In this document: positions 12,134 to 19,642 of the stretch, in pieces
Position numbering within the stretch: position 1 is the stretch's first letter
Layout: each line of letters starts with the position of its first letter
From: Thiofaba sp039822285
Lineage (GTDB): Bacteria; Pseudomonadota; Gammaproteobacteria; Halothiobacillales; Halothiobacillaceae
Assembly (NCBI RefSeq): GCF_039822285.1
Contig: NZ_JBAJEY010000001.1
Coordinates: 248,001-312,000, forward strand
DNA length: 64,000 nt
Direction: 5' to 3'
Notes under the pieces: model-generated
Told to the model about the DNA's origin: nothing
The model's database searches: none
What the model saw: the letters and a program-made list of their open reading frames with translations, nothing else
Translations under genes and position numbers: made by a program

Positions 12134-12664
12134 TCACTTGAGGATACGCTCCCGGTAATAGCGCAGTTCGTCGATCGAGGCGCGAATATCGGCCAGGGCC
12201 AGGTGCACATCGACCTTCTCGAACTTCGGCACCCCGAGGTACCAACGCTGGGCCAGTTCCTTGAGGGTGCTGACGTCCAGATTGCGGTAGTGGAAGAAGG
12301 CCTCCAATTCAGGCATGTGGCGGGCGAGGAAACGGCGATCCTGACAGATGCTGTTGCCGCACATCGGTGAGCTTCGGGGCGCGACCCACCGCTTGAGGAA
12401 ATCCAGCGTGGCGAGTTCCGCGGCGCGCGTGTCCTGGGTGCTCGCCCGCACCCGGGCGGTGAGGCCCGAGCTGCCATGCTGGCGCTGATTCCACTCATCC
12501 ATGCCGGCCAGCACCGCCTCTGGCTGATGCACGGCGATCACCGGCCCCTCGGCGAGGATATTCAACTGCTCGTCGGTCACCAGGGTGGCGATCTCGATGA
12601 TCGAGTCCCGATCCGGATCCAGGCCGGTCATCTCAAGATCGATCCAAACAAGGCGGTTTTGCAT
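12134..12664 (-). CDS. orn: Oligoribonuclease
   Basis: 176 residues, typical length. The DEDDh 3'-5' exonuclease motifs are visible: WIDLEMTGLD at residues 7-16 (Exo I, Asp and Glu), the Exo II Asp near 110 and the C-terminal Exo III region HLALADIRASIDEL with its His and Asp. It degrades 2-5-nt RNAs, including pGpG from cyclic-di-GMP turnover. It stands alone, facing the rhodanese gene. In many gammaproteobacteria orn lies beside rsgA; here rsgA is 2.3 kb away. Confidence 0.96.
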   Translation of the reverse strand: MQNRLVWIDLEMTGLDPDRDSIIEIATLVTDEQLNILAEGPVIAVHQPEAVLAGMDEWNQRQHGSSGLTARVRASTQDTRAAELATLDFLKRWVAPRSSPMCGNSICQDRRFLARHMPELEAFFHYRNLDVSTLKELAQRWYLGVPKFEKVDVHLALADIRASIDELRYYRERILK

Positions 12665-12782
12665 GACGTGTCCTGTTGATTGATAAATAAAATGCGGGCA
12701 TGACTAAAAAGCTTTGTCTCTCGTCCCCCACGGCCATGGTCTACTCTCTGACTCGGATATTGTTCCCCAAAGGAGATGCATG

Positions 12783-13070
12783 ATGCGCCACACCCTCGTC
12801 CTGTCCGCCGCAGCCCTCACCGCCACCCTCCTGATGGCCCCCGCGACTCAGGCAGCCGACCTTGCCCTCGGCAAGAAGCTCTACAGCGAAAACTGCGTCA
12901 AGTGCCATGGGGCGGAGAAATATTCCCGGCCCGATCGCAAGGTGCACAGCATGAGCACCCTCAAGACCTATGTCCAGGGCTGCGCCACCAACCTCAGCCT
13001 CTCCTGGTTCGAGGATGAGGTGGATGCGGTAGCGGCCTACATGAACAAGGAATTCTACAAGTTCAAATGA
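12783..13070 (+). CDS. Small periplasmic monoheme c-type cytochrome
   Basis: 95 residues. A Sec signal peptide (about residues 1-24) ends in ATQAADLALG. The mature part has a single heme-binding CVKCH near residue 38 and a likely distal Met ligand in the C-terminal AAYMNKEFYKF. Several Lys and His residues suggest a soluble electron carrier. AGGAG at 12771 points to the second of two adjacent ATGs (12780 or 12783). Its stop overlaps the start of the pterin dehydratase gene (ATGA), so the two are translationally coupled. The electron-transfer partner is unknown. Confidence 0.85.
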   Translation: MRHTLVLSAAALTATLLMAPATQAADLALGKKLYSENCVKCHGAEKYSRPDRKVHSMSTLKTYVQGCATNLSLSWFEDEVDAVAAYMNKEFYKFK

Positions 13071-13411
13071 ACATCACCCCGCTTGCGCAGCGCCACTGCC
13101 TGACGCCTCGCGGGGCGCTCGATCACCTTGGCGCGGAGCGGATCGGGGAACTGCTCGGCCAGCTGCACCCCGACTGGCGGCTCGGTCCGCACGGCGACGC
13201 CATTGTGCGTGAGTTCCGCTTCCGCAATTTCCGTGAGACCATGCTGTTCGCCAACGTGATCGCCTGGATGGCCGAGCAGGAAAACCATCATCCCGAACTG
13301 CGTCTTCGGTATAATGCCTGCGCGGTTCACTACCGAACCCACGATGTCGGCGGACTATCGGAAAACGACTTCATCTGTGCCGCCAAAATCGACGCCTTGG
13401 TTACCCTTTGA
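13067..13411 (+). CDS. Pterin-4a-carbinolamine dehydratase family protein
   Basis: 114 residues, the usual size. The family signature is clear: ENHHPELRLRYNACAVHYRT supplies the two catalytic His and the Tyr, and THDVGGLSENDF supplies the conserved Asp. Family members dehydrate 4a-hydroxytetrahydrobiopterin; bacterial ones also support phenylalanine hydroxylase (PhhB) or act in molybdopterin-related roles. No phhA is in the window, so the substrate is open. The start overlaps the cytochrome stop by 4 bases. A strong terminator follows at 13434-13473. Confidence 0.9.
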   Translation: MNITPLAQRHCLTPRGALDHLGAERIGELLGQLHPDWRLGPHGDAIVREFRFRNFRETMLFANVIAWMAEQENHHPELRLRYNACAVHYRTHDVGGLSENDFICAAKIDALVTL

Positions 13412-13433
13412 CCGGTGATATCCGGTTCGACAC

Positions 13434-13473
13434 GGGGGGCTGCCCCAGCGCCGGGCAGCCCCCCGTAGTTTTT
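13434..13473 (+). terminator. Rho-independent terminator after the cytochrome/pterin dehydratase pair
   Basis: A 12-bp perfect stem GGGGGGCTGCCC / GGGCAGCCCCCC with a 7-base loop, followed by GTAGTTTTT. It separates the two-gene unit from mgtE. Confidence 0.9.
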
Positions 13474-13492
13474 GGCCTTGAGGAGCATCGGC

Positions 13493-14938
13493 ATGAGCGA
13501 GGAGAATCGCACCTCGGATCGCATCCCGGAACTGGTGCGCGAGATCCGCGATCTCCTCGAGCGCCAGCGACTGGTCGAGCAGTTGATCCATCGCCAGGAG
13601 ACCCTGCCGGAGCGTAACGATCTGGTCGAGACCCTGGTGCACAAGCAGCACCTGGCCGCCCTGTCCACCAAGCTCGAGACCCTGCACGCCGCCGACATCG
13701 CGCGCATCCTCGAGATGCTGCCGCTGCAGGACCGCCTGGTGGTCTGGGACCTGGTGAAGGCCGACATGGACGGCGAGGTGCTGCTGGAGGTCTCCGATGC
13801 GGTGCGTGAGTCGCTCATCGAGGCGATGGACACCCACGAGCTGGTCGCCGCGACCGAGCAGCTCGGCACCGACGAGATCGCCGACCTCGCGCCCGACCTG
13901 CCCGACGAGGTGGTGCAGGGCATCTACAAGACCCTCAACCCCGAGGAGCGCGAACAGCTGCGCATTGCCCTCTCCTATCCCGAGGACTCGGTCGGCGCAC
14001 GCATGGACTTCGAGATGGTGAGCGTGCGCGAAGACGTCACCGTCGAGGTGGTGCTGCGTTACCTGCGCCGCCTGCGCGAGCTGCCCGACCACACGGACCA
14101 GCTGTTCGTGGTCGATCGCGATGAACACCTGCGTGGCGTGCTGCCCCTCAACGCGCTCCTGGTCTCCGACCCGGACACCGAGGTCGGCAGCATCATGAAT
14201 GCCACCCCCAAGCGCTTTAGCCCTGACGACGCAGCGCGCGCGGCCGCCGAGGCCTTTGAGCGTTACGACCTGATCACCGCTCCGGTCGTCGACCGCGACG
14301 GCGTGCTGGTCGGGCGGCTCACCGTCGATGCCATCGTGGACTACATCAAGGAGCGTCAGGACATCGAGCGCTTGAGCCAAGGCGGTCTGCGCGAGGAGGA
14401 GGACATCTTTGCCCCCATCTGGAGCAGCGTAAAGAACCGCGGCCCCTGGCTTGGCCTCAACCTGATCACCGCCCTCATCGCCTCGCGCGTGATCGGCCTG
14501 TTCGAAGGCACCATCGAGCAATTGGTCGCCCTTGCCACCTTGATGCCCATCGTCGCCGGCATGGGCGGCAACATCGGCAATCAGACCATCACCATGATCG
14601 TGCGCGCGCTGGCCACCGGCCAACTCAACCAGCACGATATCCGCGGCCTCTACTTCAAGGAGGTGAAACTCGCGCTGATCAACGGTGCGGTGTGGGGCGG
14701 CATGATGGCCCTCATCACCTTCCTGCTCTACCAGGATGCCCCGCTGGCGGGGGTGATGATGCTGGCGATGACCCTGAACTTCCTGGTGGCCGCCCTCATG
14801 GGCGTGACCATACCTGTCCTGCGTGCCCGCTTCGGGCGCGACCCCGCCCTCGGTTCGAGCGTGCTGATCACCGCCATCACCGATACCGGCGGCTTCTTCA
14901 TCTTCCTTGGCCTGGCCACCCTGTTCCTGCTGAAGTAA
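13493..14938 (+). CDS. mgtE: Magnesium transporter MgtE
   Basis: 481 residues. The order is the MgtE N-terminal superhelical domain (about 25-150), a CBS pair (about 150-275, including LFVVDRDEHLRGVLPL) and the C-terminal five-helix channel domain from about residue 315. The channel part contains PIVAGMGGNIGNQT, the family's Mg-pore signature, and ends TDTGGFFIFLGLATLFLLK. The cytosolic domains sense Mg2+ and gate the pore. The start MSEENRTS is preceded by GAGGAG seven bases away. rsgA follows six bases after the stop. Confidence 0.95.
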   Translation: MSEENRTSDRIPELVREIRDLLERQRLVEQLIHRQETLPERNDLVETLVHKQHLAALSTKLETLHAADIARILEMLPLQDRLVVWDLVKADMDGEVLLEVSDAVRESLIEAMDTHELVAATEQLGTDEIADLAPDLPDEVVQGIYKTLNPEEREQLRIALSYPEDSVGARMDFEMVSVREDVTVEVVLRYLRRLRELPDHTDQLFVVDRDEHLRGVLPLNALLVSDPDTEVGSIMNATPKRFSPDDAARAAAEAFERYDLITAPVVDRDGVLVGRLTVDAIVDYIKERQDIERLSQGGLREEEDIFAPIWSSVKNRGPWLGLNLITALIASRVIGLFEGTIEQLVALATLMPIVAGMGGNIGNQTITMIVRALATGQLNQHDIRGLYFKEVKLALINGAVWGGMMALITFLLYQDAPLAGVMMLAMTLNFLVAALMGVTIPVLRARFGRDPALGSSVLITAITDTGGFFIFLGLATLFLLK

Positions 14939-14944
14939 GGCCCC

Positions 14945-15925
14945 ATGAGCAAGCGCCGCCTGAGCGACCGACAAAAGCGTCACATCCAGCAGCGGCGCGC
15001 CCAGGAGGCCGAGAACCTTGCCCTACGTCCGGGCCTCGTCGTCGCTCACCATGGCAAGCAGGTGCTGGTCGAGGATCCCGAGACCGGCGCGCGCCATCCC
15101 TGCTCCTTCCGCCAGACGCTGGGAGGGGTGGTCACGGGCGACCGGGTGCGCTGGCAGATGCATCCCGACGGCAAGGGCACGGTCGAGTTCGTCGAGCCCC
15201 GAAGATCGGTCCTGATCCGGCCGGACACCCTGGGCAAGCCGCGCATGATGGCCGCCAACATTGACCAAGTGCTGATCACCCTCTCCCCGGTGCCGGAGCC
15301 CAACCCCAGCGTGATCGACCGCGCCATCGTCGCCGCCCTCGACCTGCCTGCCCGCCCCATCCTGCTGCTCAACAAGATCGACCTGCTGGATGACGAGGAG
15401 CGCGAGCAGATGCGCGACTTCCTGCGCGAATGGACAGGCCTTGGCATCACCGCCCTCGAACTGTCCGCCAGCACGGGCGCGGGTCTGGAGGCCCTGAAGG
15501 CCATGCTGGACGGGCACGAAAGCCTGTTCGTCGGCCTATCCGGGGTGGGCAAGTCGTCCATCGTGCGCGCCCTGCTGCCCGAGGGCAGCGAGGTCGCCGT
15601 GGGCGAGATCTCCGAACACAGCCTGGAAGGCCGCCACACCACCCGCACCAGCACCCTCTACCACCTGCCCGATGGCGGAGACGTGGTGGATGCCCCGGGC
15701 ATCCGTGACTTCGGCGTGTGGGCCATGACTCCCGAGGCCGTCCTGCGCGGCTTCGCGGAGATCCAAGAGGCGGCGCAGGCGTGCCGGTTCGCCAACTGTA
15801 CCCACCGCATGGAGCCGGGATGCGCGGTCAAGCAGGCGGTAGAGGACGGCCGCATCAGCGCGCGGCGCTACCAGAGTTATCTGGAACTGATGGAGCTGGC
15901 ATCGAGCAAGCCCTGGGAAGGCTGA
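14945..15925 (+). CDS. rsgA: Ribosome small-subunit maturation GTPase RsgA
   Basis: 326 residues. An N-terminal OB fold (about 30-100) is followed by a circularly permuted GTPase domain with motifs in the permuted order: G4 NKID near residue 140, G1 GLSGVGKSS near 198, and G3 DAPGIRDFG near 243. A C-terminal zinc knuckle lies around CRFANCTHRMEPGC. It checks late 30S subunit assembly. It follows mgtE by six bases and probably shares its transcript. Confidence 0.96.
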   Translation: MSKRRLSDRQKRHIQQRRAQEAENLALRPGLVVAHHGKQVLVEDPETGARHPCSFRQTLGGVVTGDRVRWQMHPDGKGTVEFVEPRRSVLIRPDTLGKPRMMAANIDQVLITLSPVPEPNPSVIDRAIVAALDLPARPILLLNKIDLLDDEEREQMRDFLREWTGLGITALELSASTGAGLEALKAMLDGHESLFVGLSGVGKSSIVRALLPEGSEVAVGEISEHSLEGRHTTRTSTLYHLPDGGDVVDAPGIRDFGVWAMTPEAVLRGFAEIQEAAQACRFANCTHRMEPGCAVKQAVEDGRISARRYQSYLELMELASSKPWEG

Positions 15926-15973
15926 AGCCGCCCCTGCTAAGCTCCATGGACAGCGACGCCTCCGGGGGAGCAC

Positions 15974-17095
15974 ATGGGCGAGCATCAAGGGCACCTCATC
16001 ACCCTCTGCCTGACAGGGGACGTGATGACCGGGCGCGGGATCGACCAGATCCTCCCCCACCCCTGCCCGCCCAGTATCCACGAGCCCGCCATGGACTCCT
16101 CGCTTGGCTACGTGCGCCTGGCCGAGGAGGCCAGCGGTCCTATCCCACGCAAGGTCGATCCCACCTACCTCTGGGGCGATGCCCTCGCCGCACTGGAGCG
16201 CCTGCGTCCGGACCTGCGCATCATCAACCTCGAGACCGCGGTCACCACCTCGCAGGACTGGGAGCCCAAGGGCATCAACTACCGCATGCATCCCGCCAAC
16301 CTGCCTTGCCTGCAGGCGGCCAAAATCGACTGCTGCGTGCTGGCGAACAACCACGTCCTCGACTGGGGCGAGGCGGGACTGATCGAGACCCTCGCCAGCC
16401 TGCGCGATGCCGGGCTGGCGACGGCCGGGGCCGGGCGCGACACCGCGCAGGCCGCCACCCCAGCCATCCTGCCCCTGCCCAAGGGCGGCCGCGTGCTGGT
16501 CTTCGCCTGGGGGGCGGAGAGCAGCGGGATTCCACGCCGCTGGGCGGCCGCCCCGGACCGTCCGGGTGTCAATCTCCTGCCCGACCTCTCCAAAGCTACC
16601 CTGGAAGGGATCACGGAGCAGATCGCATCCTTCCGGCGCCCCGGCGATCTCGTGATCGCCTCACTCCACTGGGGTCCCAACTGGGGCTACCGCATCCCGG
16701 AGGAACACCGCCGCTTCGCCCGGGGGCTGATCGATCAGGCCGGCGTGGACCTCGTCCACGGCCACTCCAGCCACCATCCCATCGGGCTCGAGCTCTACCG
16801 CGAGCGGCTGATCCTGTACGGCTGCGGCGACCTGCTCAACGACTACGAGGGCATCGGTGGCTATGCGTCCTACCGGGGCGAACTCAGCCTGCTCTACCTT
16901 CCCGTCCTCGAACGATTCTCTGGCCACCTCATCGCCATGAGCATGCTTCCCATGCGCATCAAACGCTTTCGCCTTCAACACGCCTCGGAAGAGGAAGCGG
17001 GGTGGTTGTGCAGGGTGCTCGAGCGTGAAAGCAAGGTACCCGGCCACGCCTTCATACTCACAGAGACCAGCCAACTGCAGCTACGCAGAACCTAG
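15974..17095 (+). CDS. CapA-family metallophosphatase-like protein
   Basis: 373 residues of the CapA (PGA_cap, PF09587) family. Visible motifs are LTGDVMTGRGID at the N-terminus, NLETAVTT, LANNHVLDWG, SLHWGPNWGY and GHSSHHPIG, the metal-binding pattern of the calcineurin-like fold. CapA is named from poly-gamma-glutamate capsule loci, but no capBC or capD is here, so the role is open; many family members sit outside capsule clusters. There is no clear signal peptide. It starts 48 bases after rsgA. Confidence 0.87.
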   Translation: MGEHQGHLITLCLTGDVMTGRGIDQILPHPCPPSIHEPAMDSSLGYVRLAEEASGPIPRKVDPTYLWGDALAALERLRPDLRIINLETAVTTSQDWEPKGINYRMHPANLPCLQAAKIDCCVLANNHVLDWGEAGLIETLASLRDAGLATAGAGRDTAQAATPAILPLPKGGRVLVFAWGAESSGIPRRWAAAPDRPGVNLLPDLSKATLEGITEQIASFRRPGDLVIASLHWGPNWGYRIPEEHRRFARGLIDQAGVDLVHGHSSHHPIGLELYRERLILYGCGDLLNDYEGIGGYASYRGELSLLYLPVLERFSGHLIAMSMLPMRIKRFRLQHASEEEAGWLCRVLERESKVPGHAFILTETSQLQLRRT

Positions 17096-17276
17096 CGATC
17101 AGAATGCTTGGCCGTTGCGGACCACACCTCGTGTTCACGCATTTTTTACATGGAAATGTCTTCTGGATGACTATCTTGCATAAGAAAGTTCAATTAGGGA
17201 TTTCTTATAGACGGCCCCAGCTTCTGTTAGCCTACGAAATTACTTTGCCATTCGTACCGTTTCAGGAGGTGGAGTC

Positions 17277-18020
17277 ATGTTACAGGCACTGAAGAACCTA
17301 TGGTTTCGTGACCCTTCCGAAACCCCTGTCTACATCAACGACATTGCGGTACGCATTCGCGCCGGTATGCTCCTGTTCATCCCACTCTACATGGCGCTGA
17401 CCTTGTGGGATGCCATCTATGGCACCAACTGGATCGTCGACGGCAACAGCATCGTCGACACCTACGAGACGGACTGGGATGGTCACACCATCTACTCCGC
17501 CCAGGTCATCAAGCGCACCTGGGAATACACGACCCAGACCTGGGTGCTGTTCTACGCCCTGTTCGAGATGCTGGCGGGCATGTTCGTCTTCACCTCCCGC
17601 CTCTCCCCCACCATCCTGATCGCCAGCCTACTCGCCCAAAGACAGGCCCCCGTCTGGAAACCCCTGGTTCCGAAACGCTTTGCCTGGAGCATTGGCGCAA
17701 GCTTCATCGTCGTCTGCCTGGTCTTTTTCAACCCGGTGCCGGTGGCCGAATTCGTCAACCGCATCGCGGGAAGCGCGGTGCTGCCGGAAACCGAGACCTT
17801 CATGCCCTACTGGATTCCGCTGGTGCTGGTCTGGGTCTGCCTCGGGTTCATGTGGCTCGAAGCCATCCTGGGCTTCTGCGTGGGCTGCAAGGTCCACGCG
17901 CTCCTGGTGAGGATGGGCGTGATTAAGGAGGCCTGCGAGGCCTGCAATAATATCGACTGGGATGAGATCAAGCGCCGCCACCAGGCCCGACAGCATTCAA
18001 GCCGCCCCGGCGAGACATGA
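17277..18020 (+). CDS. DUF4395-type four-helix membrane protein
   Basis: 247 residues with four predicted transmembrane helices at about 31-50, 86-108, 138-158 and 178-200. The opening IndIAVRIRAGMLL, the KRFAWSIGASF before helix 3 and the Cys pair in GFCVGCKVHA after helix 4 fit the DUF4395 family, whose function is unknown. A further Cys pair (CEAC) follows. A good ribosome site, AGGAGG, lies ten bases before ATG. The 180 bases upstream are clearly AT-richer than the surroundings, a likely promoter region, so the gene appears to be its own transcription unit. Confidence 0.75.
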   Translation: MLQALKNLWFRDPSETPVYINDIAVRIRAGMLLFIPLYMALTLWDAIYGTNWIVDGNSIVDTYETDWDGHTIYSAQVIKRTWEYTTQTWVLFYALFEMLAGMFVFTSRLSPTILIASLLAQRQAPVWKPLVPKRFAWSIGASFIVVCLVFFNPVPVAEFVNRIAGSAVLPETETFMPYWIPLVLVWVCLGFMWLEAILGFCVGCKVHALLVRMGVIKEACEACNNIDWDEIKRRHQARQHSSRPGET

Positions 18021-18083
18021 CGACCTCCGGCACAGGAGAACCTGTGCCGTCCAGGTCATGGAAAGAGAAGGGGGAGCCGAATG

Positions 18084-18246
18084 CAGACTGTTTCAAAAGG
18101 GCTGTCCTGCCCTTTTCAAACTCGCCTCGTCGCGGTACACGCCCGCGACGGGCTCCGAGAATCAATCACTTATTGTGATTGATTCTCGCGCGAGCCATCC
18201 ATGGCTCGCATTTCCAGGCTGTGTCAAAGGCTTTTGACACAGCCTG
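18084..18246. mobile_element. MITE-like element 2 (163 bp, imperfect 16-bp TIRs, GAATG duplication)
   Basis: The left end CAGACTGTTTCAAAAG (18084-18099) and the inverted right end CAGGCTGTGTCAAAAG (18231-18246) match at 14 of 16 positions. GAATG lies directly outside each end (18079-18083 and 18247-18251). The interior is a chain of hairpins: AAAAGGGC/GCCCTTTT, CGTCGCGG/CCGCGACG (18128-18150), a 13-bp perfect stem (18157-18187), GCGAGCCAT/ATGGCTCGC (18190-18209) and a 17-bp perfect stem (18212-18249). There is no coding capacity. It lies between the convergent DUF4395 and hinT genes. Confidence 0.75.
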
Positions 18247-18284
18247 GAATGGTTCCCCTTCCTCATTCAGGCATTGCGAGCTTT

Positions 18285-18629
18285 TCAGCCCGGCGGCCAG
18301 GTCATCTGGCGGCCGGCCAAGAGGTGCAGGTGCAGGTGATAGACCTCCTGTCCGCCGTGCCGGTTGCAGTTGAACACGGTGCGGTAACCGTCCTCCGCAA
18401 AGCCCATCTCGCTCGCCAACCGCTTGGCCACAAGGTAGAGCTTGCCAATCAGCGGCGCGTCCTCAGGCTGGAGATCGTTGAGGGTCGCGATCGGCTTCTT
18501 CGGGATGATGAGGATGTGCACGGGCGCCTGCGGGTTGATGTCCCGGAAGGCCAGCACCTCGTCGTCCTCGTAGACGATCTGGGCAGGGATTTCCTTGCGG
18601 ATGATCTTGCTGAAAATGGTTTCGGCCAT
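18285..18629 (-). CDS. hinT: HIT-family purine nucleoside phosphoramidase HinT
   Basis: 114 residues. The catalytic histidine triad HLHLHLLAG lies near the C-terminus, preceded by NCNRHGGQEVYHLH. The N-terminus FSKIIRKEIPAQIVYEDDEVLAFRD is the HinT consensus. It hydrolyses AMP-lysine-type phosphoramidates, including aminoacyl adenylates. ATG at 18629 is preceded by GAGGAA; longer in-frame starts run into recR and were rejected. It is last of the dnaX-ybaB-recR-hinT series. Confidence 0.94.
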   Translation of the reverse strand: MAETIFSKIIRKEIPAQIVYEDDEVLAFRDINPQAPVHILIIPKKPIATLNDLQPEDAPLIGKLYLVAKRLASEMGFAEDGYRTVFNCNRHGGQEVYHLHLHLLAGRQMTWPPG

Positions 18630-18645
18630 CGTCGTTCCTCGTCGG

Positions 18646-19242
18646 TCAGAGGGGGCGGCGACCCTGCAAGGCGTGCGCAAGGGTGCCACCGTCCACGAAC
18701 TCCAACTCCCCGCCCATCGGCACGCCCTGCGCCAGGCGCGTGGCCTGGATGCCGCGCGCGCGGCACATTTCACCGATGACATGGGCGGTGGTTTCGCCCT
18801 CCACGGTGCTGCTGGTGGCAACGATCACCTCCCGCACCTCGCCTGCATCCAGCCGGGCCTCGAGCATATCGAGGCCGAGCTCGCGCGGGCCAATGCCATC
18901 CAAGGGGCTGAGACGCCCCATGAGGATGAAGTAAAGACCGCCGTAGGCACCGGAATTTTCCAGCGAGAGCATGTCCTGCGGCCACTCGACCACACACAGC
19001 AAGCTGCGGTCACGCTGGGGGTTGCGGCACAGTCCGCATACCGGCTCCTCGGTGAGGGTCCGGCATTCTGCGCAATACCCCACCCGCTCGGCCGCCGCGT
19101 CGAGCGCCGAGGCCAGGCGGCGGGCACCGTCGCGATCGCGCTGGAGCATGTGCAGGGCCAGTCGCTGGGCAGACTTGGGCCCGACACCCGGCAGGCGCCG
19201 CAGGGACTCCATCAGCTCGGCGACGAGAGGAGAGAAGTTCAT
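18646..19242 (-). CDS. recR: Recombination protein RecR
   Basis: 198 residues. The order is a helix-hairpin-helix (LRRLPGVGPKSAQRLALHM, about 13-31), a four-Cys zinc finger (CAEC..CGLCRNP, about 55-75) and a Toprim domain (LCVVEWPQDMLSLE onward). It works with RecO, encoded 6 kb away in this window, to load RecA at gaps. It lies 17 bases after ybaB in the conserved dnaX-ybaB-recR order. Confidence 0.97.
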   Translation of the reverse strand: MNFSPLVAELMESLRRLPGVGPKSAQRLALHMLQRDRDGARRLASALDAAAERVGYCAECRTLTEEPVCGLCRNPQRDRSLLCVVEWPQDMLSLENSGAYGGLYFILMGRLSPLDGIGPRELGLDMLEARLDAGEVREVIVATSSTVEGETTAHVIGEMCRARGIQATRLAQGVPMGGELEFVDGGTLAHALQGRRPL

Positions 19243-19259
19243 GGGGTCAGGTCAGAGGC

Positions 19260-19586
19260 TTAGAACGGCATCTTGAAGCCCGGCGGCATCGGCATGCCCG
19301 CGGTGACGCCGGCCATGCGGCTCTGGGTCTCGGCCTCGACCTTGCGCACCGCATCGTTCATGGCCGCGGCGATCAGATCCTCCAGCATCTCCTTGTCATC
19401 GCCCATCAGGCTCGGGTCGATGGTCACACGACGCACCTCGTGGCGACCGGTCATCACCACACTCACCATGCCCCCACCGGACTCCCCGGTCACCTCCATG
19501 CGCGCGATCTCTTCCTGGGTTTTCTGCAGGTTCTCCTGCATCTTCTGGGCCTGCTTCATGAGCTGGCCAAGGCCACCTTTCATCAT
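19260..19586 (-). CDS. ybaB: YbaB/EbfC nucleoid-associated protein
   Basis: 108 residues. N-terminal MMKGGLGQLMKQAQKMQENL forms the long amphipathic helix, the central strands include VTGRHEVRRVTIDPSLM, and the C-terminus is Met- and Pro-rich. It is a DNA-binding dimer of the bacterial nucleoid. It lies between dnaX and recR, the classic arrangement. Confidence 0.95.
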   Translation of the reverse strand: MMKGGLGQLMKQAQKMQENLQKTQEEIARMEVTGESGGGMVSVVMTGRHEVRRVTIDPSLMGDDKEMLEDLIAAAMNDAVRKVEAETQSRMAGVTAGMPMPPGFKMPF

Positions 19587-19642
19587 GATGTGCTGTCTCT
19601 TCGTGCTATGGGAGTGAATTATCGGTTCGAGATCGTGCCGCT

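Noticed and set aside
13411..13426. A near-palindrome ACCGGTGATATCCGGT as an operator
   Set aside because: No second copy and it lies 3' of a coding stop just before a strong terminator; probably chance.
15718..17028. A 436-codon plus-strand frame running across the rsgA end and the CapA gene
   Set aside because: Different frame from two real genes; protein rich in Arg/Pro/Gly with no motif.
18083..18250. Reading the hairpin chain as an attC or integron array, or as a CRISPR
   Set aside because: No integrase, no attC core pattern, no repeated direct repeats with spacers; the ends and 5-bp duplication fit a MITE better.
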